From: JAAZCI01 sp046462535
GTDB lineage: Bacteria > Pseudomonadota > Gammaproteobacteria > Cardiobacteriales > Wohlfahrtiimonadaceae
Reading direction: 5' to 3'
NCBI GenBank assembly: GCA_046462535.1
Contig: JBKGVF010000016.1
Coordinates: 15,716-79,715, forward strand
Length of the DNA stretch: 64,000 bases
Shown: positions 18,373-27,294 of the stretch, in pieces
How the letters are laid out: the number at the start of each line of letters is the position of its first letter
Numbering within the stretch: the stretch's first letter is position 1
Notes under the pieces: generated by a model
Told to the model about the DNA's origin: nothing
What the model saw: the letters and a program-made list of their open reading frames with translations, nothing else
The model's database searches: none
Made by a program: the position numbers and the translations under genes

Positions 18373-19434
18373 CTACTCTTTATGAGTTAAACGCAAAATC
18401 TTAAATTGTCCATTAAGTGCAATCTCCTCTAAAGATAATCCCGCTTGATGGGCGAGCTTCTCAATCGCAATAAAACGATTAACCACAAAATAGGCGACCC
18501 CTTGAGGTGCCAATAATCGCTTACAACCGGCGATAAAAGCTTCACTTAATAGACTTGAGGTGCTAAATCCTTGATGAAATGGAGGATTTGATAGGAGGGT
18601 ATCGATAGAGCCATCGGGAAGTCTGGCCGCTACATCATCAACAGATAGATACCCATCGATACCATGTTTTTGAAAGTTCTCTGATGTTGCCTCGATAGCA
18701 GTAATACTATTATCGGTAGCATAAAGTTGAGTATATCCCCCTATCTTAGCTGCCATAAGAGCTAAATACCCATAACCACACCCTAAATCTAATACTCTTC
18801 CCCTTAATGCTCGCTTCTGCTCTATCAAAGTCTCAATCAGAAAACGACTCCCCTTATCTACCTGTCGATACCCATAAATTCCTGGTTTACTTACTACTGT
18901 TAATTCATCGGAGATCGGCAAAGAGATCTTCTCAAAATAGGCAGCTGCAGCCTCCTCTTTGTAAGATTCTGCTACAGTGAATCGGGCATAGCGTAACCCC
19001 TTCCCTAAAAGTTTCTGCTCTTTTAGTGGGCCGATAACCTGCTCTGCCTCCTTGAATAAGCGCTTTACCCCCTCCTGATTATATCCAGTAATCACTACCT
19101 CACCCCCCTTCTTTACTAAGTAGGGGGCACCATAAAGAAGATGGTTACGTAATCGCTTTGATTTAGGTAGTCGTAAGAGCAGATAATCATATCCAGCTGT
19201 CGGTAACTCTTGCAGTTTAAAATCCGACAGAATTACCCGCTCCTCTCCTATTACCTTCGCTGCTGCGGCTGTAATATCGCAACGATTACTTAAAATTGTT
19301 AAATCATAACCGGCAATCGCTGATGGAAGCGCAATCCCCTCATCAGCTAATAGAATGCCCCGCCCCGTTAATGGCTCTGTACGATAGAAGAGCGCTTCAC
19401 TCGCCCGCTCTTCCTCACTCCTCATCTTCCTCAT
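18373..19434 (-). CDS. rsmC: 16S rRNA (guanine-1207-N2) methyltransferase RsmC
   Basis: RsmC methylates G1207 of 16S rRNA in the 30S subunit using S-adenosylmethionine. The 353-residue protein has a degenerate N-terminal methyltransferase-like domain and a catalytic C-terminal one with motif I VLDLGCGYGYLALMAAK and motif IV SNPPFHQG, which is diagnostic for base N-methylation. Its start overlaps the rsuA stop by four bases (ATGA), so the two 16S rRNA modifying enzymes are coupled. Confidence 0.93.
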   Translation of the reverse strand: MRKMRSEEERASEALFYRTEPLTGRGILLADEGIALPSAIAGYDLTILSNRCDITAAAAKVIGEERVILSDFKLQELPTAGYDYLLLRLPKSKRLRNHLLYGAPYLVKKGGEVVITGYNQEGVKRLFKEAEQVIGPLKEQKLLGKGLRYARFTVAESYKEEAAAAYFEKISLPISDELTVVSKPGIYGYRQVDKGSRFLIETLIEQKRALRGRVLDLGCGYGYLALMAAKIGGYTQLYATDNSITAIEATSENFQKHGIDGYLSVDDVAARLPDGSIDTLLSNPPFHQGFSTSSLLSEAFIAGCKRLLAPQGVAYFVVNRFIAIEKLAHQAGLSLEEIALNGQFKILRLTHKE

Positions 19435-20132
19435 TGCACAATCTCCTCCTGCTCCCGCACTGTTAATGGGCGATACTCACCCTCATTTAATCCCTCTAAA
19501 GTGATATTCCCCACTTGATAACGGTGAAGAGCTACCACCCGATTGCCAACCGCTGCCAACATTCGCTTAACCTGGTGATATCGCCCTTCTGTAATTACAA
19601 GCTCAATAACCTGCTCTTCTAGCTGCTCTACCTTCGCAGGCAATGTTAACGCCTCCTCACCATGTAGTTTAACCCCCTTCTCTAAGGCAGCAATCATCTC
19701 CGCTGTTATCGGCTGCTGCGTTGTCACCCGATACCCCTTCTCCACCCCACTCTTTGGGTGAGTAATTTTATGGGACCAATCACCATCATCGGTAAGAAGC
19801 AGAAGACCTGTAGTATCTGCATCTAAACGCCCAGCAATGTGTAACTCAGAGGCTCGCTCCAGCTCTAAGAGTCGAAAGAGTGAAGGATACCCATCATCTC
19901 GATGGCTCGAAACATACCCAGCAGGCTTATAGAGTAAGTAGTAGCGAGGCGCTAAATTAAGGGTAAGGGGCGCCCCATTGAGGGTCACCTGATCAACCAT
20001 TAAATCCACCAACTGCCCTCCACTGCGCACTCGAACTCCATTAAGTAGAACAACCTCGGAACGAAGAAGCCGTTTAGCATCTCGTCGAGAGACTAAACGG
20101 CTCTTCTGTATCAAGTGATCTAATCGCATCAT
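19431..20132 (-). CDS. rsuA: 16S rRNA pseudouridine-516 synthase RsuA
   Basis: RsuA isomerises uridine 516 of 16S rRNA to pseudouridine. The 233-residue product has an N-terminal S4 RNA-binding domain (MRLDHLIQKSRLVSRRDAKRLLR pattern) and the catalytic aspartate D104 in AGRLDADTTGLLLLTDDG, followed by EGRYHQVKRMLAAVGN. The overall pattern fits RsuA better than RluB/E/F. Two adjacent ATG codons (20132 and 20129) are possible starts. The gene follows pilB by four bases and overlaps rsmC by four. Confidence 0.92.
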   Translation of the reverse strand: MMRLDHLIQKSRLVSRRDAKRLLRSEVVLLNGVRVRSGGQLVDLMVDQVTLNGAPLTLNLAPRYYLLYKPAGYVSSHRDDGYPSLFRLLELERASELHIAGRLDADTTGLLLLTDDGDWSHKITHPKSGVEKGYRVTTQQPITAEMIAALEKGVKLHGEEALTLPAKVEQLEEQVIELVITEGRYHQVKRMLAAVGNRVVALHRYQVGNITLEGLNEGEYRPLTVREQEEIVQ

Positions 20133-20136
20133 GACC

Positions 20137-21870
20137 TTAATCAGCAGTAACGCGCATCAACTCTTCGATACTAGTAATTCCTTCAACTACTTTGAGAATA
20201 CCCGATTTACGGATACTATTAATTCCTTCACGCTCTGCCTGATCAGCTAACTCTGGGCCACTGGCATTATCAAGAATCATCCGCTCTGTTGTATCAGAGA
20301 TCGGCATTACTTCATAGATACCGACACGCCCTTTATAACCGCGGGTACATTGATCACACCCAACAGGCCCGTAGATACGCGCAGACGCCTGCATACGTGT
20401 AAATCCTAGTCGCACAAGGTGCTCTGTATCATAGGTCACCTCTTCTTTACAATGGTTACAGAGACGACGTGCTAATCGTTGCGCAATAATTAGATGAACA
20501 GTAGAGGCAATATTGAAGGTCTCCACCCCCATATTAATTAGACGCGTTAATGTTTCGGGCGCTGAGTTAGTATGGAGCGTTGACAGTACTAAGTGTCCTG
20601 TTTGAGCCGCTTTGATCGCAATATCAGCAGTCTCAAGGTCACGAATCTCCCCAACCATAATGACATCAGGGTCCTGTCGTAAAAAGGAGCGAAGTGCCTC
20701 CGCAAATGTTAATCCAATTGCAGGATTAACCGGTACCTGATTGATCCCCTCTAAGTTAATCTCAACAGGATCTTCTGCCGTAGAGAGGTTGGTCGTGGGC
20801 TGATTTAAGATTCCCATACAGGTGTAGAGGGTAACTGTTTTACCCGACCCAGTGGGCCCTGTGACCAGAATCATCCCCTGCGGCTTCTCAATCGCCTCTA
20901 AAATAGCGGCCTTTTGGTCATCTTCAAATCCTAAAATATCGATATTAAGGCTTGCCGCTGAGCTATCGAGAATACGCATCACCACCTTCTCACCCCAAAG
21001 GGTTGGGAGGATACTGATACGGAAATCAATAACCTTTCCATTATGTACTACCTTGATGCGCCCATCTTGAGGTAAACGACGCTCAGTAATATCTAACTGT
21101 GACATTACCTTAATTCGCGCCGCAAGCTGAGTACGATACTCCTCAGGGGGGCGATACATCTCCTGTAGTACACCATCAATTCTAAAGCGAACTCGATAGG
21201 AGTGCTCATAAGGCTCAAAGTGTAAGTCTGATGCTCCACGATCGATGGCATCTGCTAAAACCCCATTAATAAATTGAACAAGAGGGACATCATCTTTAGA
21301 GCCGGCAAGATTGATAACGACACTCTCCTCATCGGCCGCTCGTTGCGCTAATGCCTCTTCGGCAGCAGTAGGCTCCTCCCCCTCCTTCTTCTTAAAGATA
21401 TTCTGCAGCGCCTCACGATCAGTCCCCCCTAGGGATTCCATAACCGCCGCTAAATGGCGCGCTTCAACTAAGATGGGCTCAACAATGACCCGCTCACGAA
21501 GACGAATCTTCTCTAATGCCGATAGGTTGGTAGGATCCACAATCGCCACATAGATGACCCCCTGATTCTTATAGAGGGGAAAGATGTAATGACGCTCCAT
21601 CTCATCCCGTGGCAATATCTTACGTAATCCATCAGGATCGATGGTTAAATCCATCGAGCGCGGATCGAAGATAGGAAGTCGCGAGAGGCGACTAGCATGC
21701 TTTAATAGCTGTTCACTGGAGACCCCCGCCTCTAAAAGAGCCTGTACTAAACTGGGCTTCTTCTCATAGTTGATGGAGATCTTCTCTAATAGTTTCTGAT
21801 CGATCTCTTGTAGCTCAAGCATCGATGCGATAAGACGATTACTCTTAAGCTTCTCTAATATATCACCCAC
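20137..21870 (-). CDS. pilB: Type IV pilus assembly ATPase PilB
   Basis: PilB is the cytoplasmic hexameric ATPase that drives pilus extension by turning PilC. The 577-residue protein has an N-terminal MshE-type domain (about 1-160), Walker A GPTGSGKT (338-345), the Asp and His boxes (GEIRDLETADIA, TGHLVLSTLHTNSA) and a tetracysteine zinc site C471/C474/C505/C508. It is separated from pilC-pilD and instead heads a unit with rsuA and rsmC. Its start faces phoH across a 217-base divergent region. Confidence 0.96.
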   Translation of the reverse strand: MGDILEKLKSNRLIASMLELQEIDQKLLEKISINYEKKPSLVQALLEAGVSSEQLLKHASRLSRLPIFDPRSMDLTIDPDGLRKILPRDEMERHYIFPLYKNQGVIYVAIVDPTNLSALEKIRLRERVIVEPILVEARHLAAVMESLGGTDREALQNIFKKKEGEEPTAAEEALAQRAADEESVVINLAGSKDDVPLVQFINGVLADAIDRGASDLHFEPYEHSYRVRFRIDGVLQEMYRPPEEYRTQLAARIKVMSQLDITERRLPQDGRIKVVHNGKVIDFRISILPTLWGEKVVMRILDSSAASLNIDILGFEDDQKAAILEAIEKPQGMILVTGPTGSGKTVTLYTCMGILNQPTTNLSTAEDPVEINLEGINQVPVNPAIGLTFAEALRSFLRQDPDVIMVGEIRDLETADIAIKAAQTGHLVLSTLHTNSAPETLTRLINMGVETFNIASTVHLIIAQRLARRLCNHCKEEVTYDTEHLVRLGFTRMQASARIYGPVGCDQCTRGYKGRVGIYEVMPISDTTERMILDNASGPELADQAEREGINSIRKSGILKVVEGITSIEELMRVTAD

Positions 21871-22013
21871 AATTCTTCCTTCCTTTCACTAATAACGTAG
21901 TACTCCTACGCCTCTATTCACCCGCTCAAGTGATGAGTAAGGGGTGAAATCTACTGACTATAACGATACCTATAAATTCTGATTATTATACGTTAATCCC
22001 CCCCAATAGGCTA

Positions 22014-22019
22014 TATAAT
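22014..22019 (+). promoter_or_regulatory. Candidate -10 element for phoH-ybeY
   Basis: A perfect TATAAT lies 68 bases before the phoH ATG in the pilB/phoH divergent region. The -35 position is weak, so either an activator or another sigma factor may be involved. Confidence 0.35.
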
Positions 22020-22087
22020 CACCTTAAGGATTATGTTAGAATTGAGCATTAATTAACTTACAGCAAGGAGCGTACACGCACTCAACT

Positions 22088-23083
22088 ATGCAGATAGTCA
22101 AAATCGAATTTCCTAATGATGATAACGCCCGCCTCTCTAATCTTTGTGGTTACCTCGACGAGCATCTCCGCCTAATAGAGGGGCGCTGCGCAGTTGAGAT
22201 TGCCAATCGTGGTGCCCTCTTCCAAATTAGTGGTGAAAAGGGGGATGTTGCCCGGGCTAAAGGGGTATTAGAGACCCTCTATCGCCAAACAGAAGAGGAG
22301 CTATTAAGCCCTAATGATGTTCATCTTGTCATTACCGACTACCTCTCTACCCCCGACGAGAGTGCGCCCCAACCGGATGGCCGCTCAATTAAGACCAAGC
22401 GGCGCCTTATCCGAGGACGGGGATTTAATCAGCGACGCTATCTTGAGAATATCGCTAATAATGATATTAACTTCGGTATTGGCCCGGCAGGAACAGGAAA
22501 GACTTTTTTAGCCGTCGCTGCTGCAGTAGAGGCTTTAGAGAAGGGGGCTGTACGCCGTCTAATATTAGTTCGCCCCGCTGTAGAGGCTGGTGAAAAGTTA
22601 GGATTTCTTCCTGGTGACTTGGTGGATAAGGTAGATCCCTATCTGCGCCCTCTATACGATGCGCTCTATGAGATGTTAGGATTTGAGCTTGTTGGCAAAC
22701 TAATTGAACAACATACCATTGAGATTGCTCCACTTGCTTTTATGCGTGGCCGCACCCTTAATGATGCCTTTATTATTCTTGATGAAGCACAAAACACCAC
22801 AATTGAGCAGATGAAGATGTTTCTTACCCGAATCGGCTTTGGCTCAACCGCTATCATCACAGGCGACGTATCACAGGTGGACCTTCCACGTCATATCACC
22901 TCAGGCTTAAAGCATGCCATCACCATCTTAGAGGAGGTTGCGGGAATCTCTATCACACAATTCTCTACCGCCGATGTGGTGCGTCACCCCTTAGTGGCAA
23001 AGATTATCACCGCCTATGAGCGTGCTGATGAGAGAGGCGAGCATCCCGAAAAACCGGAAGGTCCTCGCGTGGTCTCACAATGA
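22088..23083 (+). CDS. ybeZ: PhoH-family ATPase (YbeZ)
   Basis: YbeZ is a cytoplasmic PhoH-type P-loop ATPase, thought to work with the endoribonuclease YbeY in RNA processing. The 331-residue protein has an N-terminal KH-like region, Walker A GPAGTGKT (132-139) and Walker B IILDEAQNTT, with the RHITSGL motif after it. The stop overlaps the ybeY start by four bases (ATGA). In E. coli the neighbours are miaB upstream and ybeX and lnt downstream; none of these is here. Confidence 0.95.
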   Translation: MQIVKIEFPNDDNARLSNLCGYLDEHLRLIEGRCAVEIANRGALFQISGEKGDVARAKGVLETLYRQTEEELLSPNDVHLVITDYLSTPDESAPQPDGRSIKTKRRLIRGRGFNQRRYLENIANNDINFGIGPAGTGKTFLAVAAAVEALEKGAVRRLILVRPAVEAGEKLGFLPGDLVDKVDPYLRPLYDALYEMLGFELVGKLIEQHTIEIAPLAFMRGRTLNDAFIILDEAQNTTIEQMKMFLTRIGFGSTAIITGDVSQVDLPRHITSGLKHAITILEEVAGISITQFSTADVVRHPLVAKIITAYERADERGEHPEKPEGPRVVSQ

Positions 23084-23622
23084 GTAACACCCCCATGACG
23101 CCCCTCATTAGCCCCCATCTCTCAACCCCTTTTCAGCATCGATATAACCCAACGGAGGCCGAGTTAGCCTATTGGTTAGATGAAGCACTGACCTATCTGA
23201 TAGGGGTTGATGCTCTCCCCGAACCCTTCACCCTAGCTCAATCTGATCGCCCCCTTGAGATAGCGATCACCATCCTCTCTAAAGTGGAGATGGCCACCAT
23301 CAATGGTGAATATCGGCAACAGCCTGAAGCTACTAATGTCCTCTCTTTTCCTGCTCAAATCCCCCCCTTACCCTTACTTGAAGAGGGGGCCCTCCCCTTT
23401 CTTATTGGTGATCTTTTAATCGCAATAGAGGTGGTAGTTGAAGAGGCCAAAGAGCAGAAAAAACCCCTGAAGCATCACCTTACCCATATGGTAATACATG
23501 GTTTTCTCCATCTTTTAGGTTATGATCATATTGACGATGATGAGGCAGAGGTTATGGAGCAGCTTGAGCGGGAGATTTTAGCTCAATTAGCAATTGCTGA
23601 TCCCTATCGCCCCATCTACTAA
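23080..23622 (+). CDS. ybeY: Endoribonuclease YbeY
   Basis: YbeY is a metal-dependent endoribonuclease required for 16S rRNA 3'-end maturation and ribosome quality control. The 180-residue protein carries the zinc motif H140-GFL-H144-LLGYD-H150 near its C-terminus and the upstream signature EYRQQPEATNVLSFP. It is coupled to ybeZ by a four-base overlap. Slightly longer than E. coli YbeY, mostly from an N-terminal extension. Confidence 0.96.
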   Translation: MSNTPMTPLISPHLSTPFQHRYNPTEAELAYWLDEALTYLIGVDALPEPFTLAQSDRPLEIAITILSKVEMATINGEYRQQPEATNVLSFPAQIPPLPLLEEGALPFLIGDLLIAIEVVVEEAKEQKKPLKHHLTHMVIHGFLHLLGYDHIDDDEAEVMEQLEREILAQLAIADPYRPIY

Positions 23623-23678
23623 TCTTTCCTCTATACTTACTTAGTTGAGCCACTATTTAATCGATTAGGAGTCCTAAA

Positions 23679-24224
23679 ATGAATGATACAATCCAACAAC
23701 CGAGCGAAGCTAAGCGGGGGGTAATGCCACTACTCATTACGTGGATCGCCCTCTTTGCCTTTACCATTATGTTTTCACGCCCCTCAACCATTGCCCCTGT
23801 ATCGGTCTTAGGTGTCTTTACCCTACTTGGAGGGAGCGCACTGATCAAAGAGCGTCCAGAGATGCGCTCAACAGCATTAGTCATGATGGGGATTGCGACT
23901 CTATTTCTACTCTTTATCTTTATTCACACCATGTATCTAGGGGTAACCCTACGTAATCTCTTTGCAATAGAGGCCTCTTCACTATTTATCACCCTCTTCT
24001 ACCCCTTAGCTTTCTTAAATTCAGCCGCCTTTATGGCTATCGGATTAGGGCTTTTTAAACAGATCTCCACTTTAAAGGGGGCATTAATCACCCTCTTCCT
24101 CTCTGCAGCACTCTTTGCCGCCCTCTTCTTTGGCATTCGCACCCTAATCGATACCTTTATTGTGGTTAAGGTAAAATATCTCTTTGTACCTGAGCTCTAC
24201 CAATCGATTCACCGCCTCCTTTAA
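23679..24224 (+). CDS. Unknown integral membrane protein
   Basis: I do not recognise this 181-residue protein. It is strongly hydrophobic with about five predicted membrane helices (roughly 18-33, 37-55, 66-90, 97-120 and 132-155), a short charged N-terminus and a basic C-terminus ending in HRLL. AGGAG precedes the ATG, codon use is like the neighbours, and the frame is intact, so I take it as a real gene. It lies 56 bases after ybeY and points towards cmoB. The position is that of ybeX/lnt in other gammaproteobacteria, but the protein resembles neither. Confidence 0.75.
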   Translation: MNDTIQQPSEAKRGVMPLLITWIALFAFTIMFSRPSTIAPVSVLGVFTLLGGSALIKERPEMRSTALVMMGIATLFLLFIFIHTMYLGVTLRNLFAIEASSLFITLFYPLAFLNSAAFMAIGLGLFKQISTLKGALITLFLSAALFAALFFGIRTLIDTFIVVKVKYLFVPELYQSIHRLL

Positions 24225-24236
24225 TCACAATAGAGG

Positions 24237-25199
24237 CTACGGCTTACGGGCGTGCAATACCGCCCGCAATGGGGCAGGATGCCCTTCAATCGTGCGTGTT
24301 GAATCATTCGGATCAAGAAAGTCGGCTAACGAAAGATAGGTCATCCACTCAGTTGAGCGCTGCTCATCAACCGTTGTTGGGGTCAGATCTAATAACTCAA
24401 CTTCTGTAAAACCGACTCGCTCAAGCCAAACGGTTAATGCCGCAACGGAAGGGATAAACCAAACATTGCGCATCTGTGCGTAACGATCTTCGGGCATTAA
24501 TACCGCCTCTCTCCCCCCATCAATCACTAACGTCTCTAAAAGCAATTCCCCACCAGAGCGTAATGTCTCTTTCAGCTGATAAAGGTGATCAATTGGTGAG
24601 CGGCGATGATAGAAGACACCCATCGAAAAGGTTAAATCGAAACGCTCAATCTCCTTAGGCAGTGCCTCTAATGGGAGAGGCAATTGCCAGATAGGGGTCT
24701 CCTGTGGTAGATATCGGCGAACCGCTAAGAATTGGTAGAGAAAGAGCCAGTTAGGATCAACCCCAATCACACTCTTTGCCCCAGCCCCTAACATGCGAAA
24801 TCCGTAGTAACCATTCCCACACCCAACATCGAGAATATTCTTCTGCTTAAAATCGATATGGGGAGCCACGCGATCCCACTTCAAGTTAGAGCGCCACTCA
24901 GTATCCACCTCTACCCCAGCAAAATGGAAGGGCCCCTTCCGCCAAGGCATCAATCCTTGGAGTGCGCTTCTCATCCTCTCTTCGGGTGCCCTCCCCAATA
25001 GATGAACCCCCTTCGTGAGATCAATGGTTAAATTCTCAATAGTGGGCAGGTCAGATAATGCATGCTCCCAGCGAGGGGAATCCCCATGCTTTCGCGCTAA
25101 GGGTTCCGCTAAAATCTCAGGTAACTTCTCTGTCCATACACGAAAATCACTCTGATGAAAAAAATTAAGTAACTCAGGAAGATAGATCTGCTCTCTCAT
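24237..25199 (-). CDS. cmoB: tRNA U34 carboxymethyltransferase CmoB
   Basis: CmoB transfers the carboxymethyl group of carboxy-S-adenosylmethionine to 5-hydroxyuridine at tRNA position 34, giving cmo5U. The 320-residue protein has the N-terminal pattern LLNFFHQSDFRVWTEKLPEI, the nucleotide-binding motif ILDVGCGNGYYGFRMLGAG and the family stretch FSMGVFYHRRSPIDHL. It follows cmoA, which makes its cofactor, after 56 bases. The pair extends wobble reading of codons ending in U, C or G. Confidence 0.97.
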   Translation of the reverse strand: MREQIYLPELLNFFHQSDFRVWTEKLPEILAEPLARKHGDSPRWEHALSDLPTIENLTIDLTKGVHLLGRAPEERMRSALQGLMPWRKGPFHFAGVEVDTEWRSNLKWDRVAPHIDFKQKNILDVGCGNGYYGFRMLGAGAKSVIGVDPNWLFLYQFLAVRRYLPQETPIWQLPLPLEALPKEIERFDLTFSMGVFYHRRSPIDHLYQLKETLRSGGELLLETLVIDGGREAVLMPEDRYAQMRNVWFIPSVAALTVWLERVGFTEVELLDLTPTTVDEQRSTEWMTYLSLADFLDPNDSTRTIEGHPAPLRAVLHARKP

Positions 25200-25255
25200 A
25201 TTGATCCTTTAGTCAGTAACGATTCGATTAATACATCTCGTCAGCACAAAACCCT

Positions 25256-26026
25256 CTAAGCAATCGCAATAATGGAGGCAAAATTGAGACATTGAAACCA
25301 GAGATAAACCTCCCTAAATCCCGCCTCTAACAGGCGCGCTTTATGCTCCTCAAAAGTATCAATCTTCATCACATCCTCAAGGGATTCTCGCTTCTGAGCA
25401 ATCTCTAACTCTGAATAACCATTAGCACGCTTAAACTCAAGATGGAGCTCATTTAAAAAATGGTGCTGCTTTGCATCATGAAAGCGTAATTTCTCAGAAA
25501 GGAAGAGTGCTCCTCCACCCCGAAGACTCTGCTGCAGACGCTTCAGTAGTGCTAAACGTTGCTCTCTAGGGATAAATTGGAGGGTAAAATTCATCGCCAC
25601 AAGTGAGCTAGGCTCATACTCAAAGGTTGCGATATCCGCCTCAATCACCTCAATAGGTAAGAGCGATTCCACCATCATCTCTTGAGCCTTAAAATACTCT
25701 CGAGACTTCTTTACCATCGCCGCTGAATTATCGATAGCGACTACACGGCAATTATGGGCGGTCACCGCACTGCGTAACACCATCGAGACAGCTCCAAGTG
25801 AACTTCCCAAATCGTAAAGAATACTATTTTCTCGTGCAAAAAGGGGGGCTAAATTACCAATATTTTCAACAATGGTTGTATAACCTGCCGCAGAGCGGCG
25901 AATCATATCCGGAAAGACCTTAACCACCTCCTCATTAAAGGTGAATCGCCCCCGCTTTCTTCGCTCTGAATAGATCTGATCCTGCTCACTCTCCTCAAAG
26001 AGAAGCTTTATCTCTGGCCGTTCCAC
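25256..26026 (-). CDS. cmoA: Carboxy-S-adenosylmethionine synthase CmoA
   Basis: CmoA makes carboxy-S-adenosylmethionine from S-adenosylmethionine and prephenate for CmoB. Family motifs are FTFNEEVVKVFPDMIRRS, LYDLGSSLGA, AMNFTLQFI and the C-terminal LWFQCLNFASIIAI. The open frame reaches a TTG at 26068, but I choose the GTG at 26026 because a strong GGAGG-type ribosome-binding site lies just upstream, giving 256 residues; the N-terminus is still longer than in E. coli (247). The GTG lies 88 bases beyond the end of tatB, with a terminator between. Confidence 0.95.
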   Translation of the reverse strand: MERPEIKLLFEESEQDQIYSERRKRGRFTFNEEVVKVFPDMIRRSAAGYTTIVENIGNLAPLFARENSILYDLGSSLGAVSMVLRSAVTAHNCRVVAIDNSAAMVKKSREYFKAQEMMVESLLPIEVIEADIATFEYEPSSLVAMNFTLQFIPREQRLALLKRLQQSLRGGGALFLSEKLRFHDAKQHHFLNELHLEFKRANGYSELEIAQKRESLEDVMKIDTFEEHKARLLEAGFREVYLWFQCLNFASIIAIA

Positions 26027-26058
26027 GCGCCTTCTCCCTCCAACTATAGATCGCTTAC

Positions 26059-26095
26059 TAATAAACAAAAAGAGCCTAAAAGCTCCCCTTTAGGC
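26059..26095 (-). terminator. Terminator after tatAB
   Basis: On the minus strand GCCTAAA and TTTAGGC form a seven-base stem around an eight-base loop, followed by TCTTTTTGTTT. It lies between tatB and cmoA and should end or attenuate tatAB transcription. Confidence 0.8.
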
Positions 26096-26114
26096 CCACC
26101 ATACCATCACACCA

Positions 26115-26789
26115 TTAGGAACGCTTATTCAATGCCTCTAGCCGCTGTCGATACTCCGCCTGACACTCTGCTAAGGAGCGTAAGCCACGGTAACGACGCA
26201 CCTCATTCAGATGGTAGGTTAAGTAACGCCGCTCATCGGCAGAGGCCATCGCTAACGCCTCCTCCCGCGAACCGACCAGTTGCCGCCACGGATTCTTAGC
26301 CTCGGGGCGCTTAACTGGAGTAATTATAGGATTGAAACCCGGTGGGGGTAGACTCATCTCTCCGGCAAGAGGATCTTCTAATAATGAATCATCCATCGAC
26401 TCCTCAAAGGTAGAGTGATCATTAAAGAGCTCATCTTCAAGAGCCTCCACCTCAAGATTAGCCAAGGTCTCCCCTACCGCTTGCTGCTCCTTAAGATCTA
26501 CAGAGTGCTCTATCTGATTGAACTCACTCTCCCCCTTCTCCACCACTGCCCGCAATGCCTTCTGTAGCTCATCGAGCTCCGCCTGCTGACGAAAAGTATT
26601 GAGATCCTCCTGTAGCTCACTAAGCTTAAACTCCTTCTCAAGATCATTACGAAATGACTCGGTGTAGCCACGCATCTTTCCCACAAAACGTCCCACTGTG
26701 CGCACTACTGTAGGGAGGCGCTCAGGACCGATCACAATGAGCGCAATGATGAGCAGGAGCACCATCTCCCCAAAGCTAATGCCAAACAT
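26115..26789 (-). CDS. tatB: Sec-independent translocase protein TatB
   Basis: TatB joins TatC to form the twin-arginine signal receptor in the inner membrane. The 224-residue protein has the N-terminal helix MFGISFGEMVLLLIIALIV, the hinge GPERLP and an amphipathic helix (TVVRTVGRFVGKMRGY). It is longer than E. coli TatB (171): an acidic middle (about 85-150) and a basic, tyrosine- and arginine-rich C-terminal segment (about 170-224, with RRYLTYHLNEVRRYRGL) are unusual. It follows tatA by six bases. No tatC follows; a terminator and cmoA do. Confidence 0.93.
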   Translation of the reverse strand: MFGISFGEMVLLLIIALIVIGPERLPTVVRTVGRFVGKMRGYTESFRNDLEKEFKLSELQEDLNTFRQQAELDELQKALRAVVEKGESEFNQIEHSVDLKEQQAVGETLANLEVEALEDELFNDHSTFEESMDDSLLEDPLAGEMSLPPPGFNPIITPVKRPEAKNPWRQLVGSREEALAMASADERRYLTYHLNEVRRYRGLRSLAECQAEYRQRLEALNKRS

Positions 26790-26795
26790 AGCGAA

Positions 26796-27035
26796 CTACT
26801 TCTTCTCCTCTTCATTAAGATCGCTCTTAACCGTCTCCCCTTCAATAATGGAGCTCTCACGATTCTCTAACTGGGCGGTACCCTTTTTACTCTCCTCCTC
26901 CCCATCTTTAACGGCATCTTTAAAGCCTTTAACGGCGGAGCCTAAATCTTTCCCCATATTACGCAGACGTGAGGTTCCAAAGACTAGCGCAACAATAACT
27001 AAAATAATGAGCAACTGCATAGGACCGATTCCCAT
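26796..27035 (-). CDS. tatA: Sec-independent translocase protein TatA
   Basis: TatA oligomerises to allow folded proteins through the inner membrane. The 79-residue product has one N-terminal membrane helix (about 4-20), the FGTSRLRNMGKDLG hinge and amphipathic helix, and a charged tail. It heads tatA-tatB on the minus strand, with its start facing gpmI over a 259-base region. A likely substrate in the window is MepK (61587-62192), which has a twin-arginine signal. Confidence 0.96.
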   Translation of the reverse strand: MGIGPMQLLIILVIVALVFGTSRLRNMGKDLGSAVKGFKDAVKDGEEESKKGTAQLENRESSIIEGETVKSDLNEEEKK

Positions 27036-27212
27036 AGCTCTCTCCTTTCTCCTGTTAATGAATCGATGGATCTGCCGATTGGCACTCCACGCAATCTAAA
27101 TAGTGACTCTGTTGATAATTTCAACAAACTTAATCGCACCATAATACCCTATTTCCCCGCTAAGGATAAGCGCTCTTTCCCAACTTCTTAAAAAGGTTTT
27201 ACCCCCCTTTTT

Positions 27213-27241
27213 CTGTTAATTTTCACCGATTCTCCTATAAT
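27213..27241 (+). promoter_or_regulatory. Candidate sigma-70 promoter for gpmI
   Basis: A perfect -10 TATAAT (27236-27241) is preceded after 17 bases by CTGTTA (27213-27218), a half match to the -35 consensus. The predicted leader is about 47 bases. Confidence 0.5.
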
Positions 27242-27294
27242 GAGGAGTACTCTAATCTAGAAACGATATTCATAGCATATAAAGGATAGTTAAC

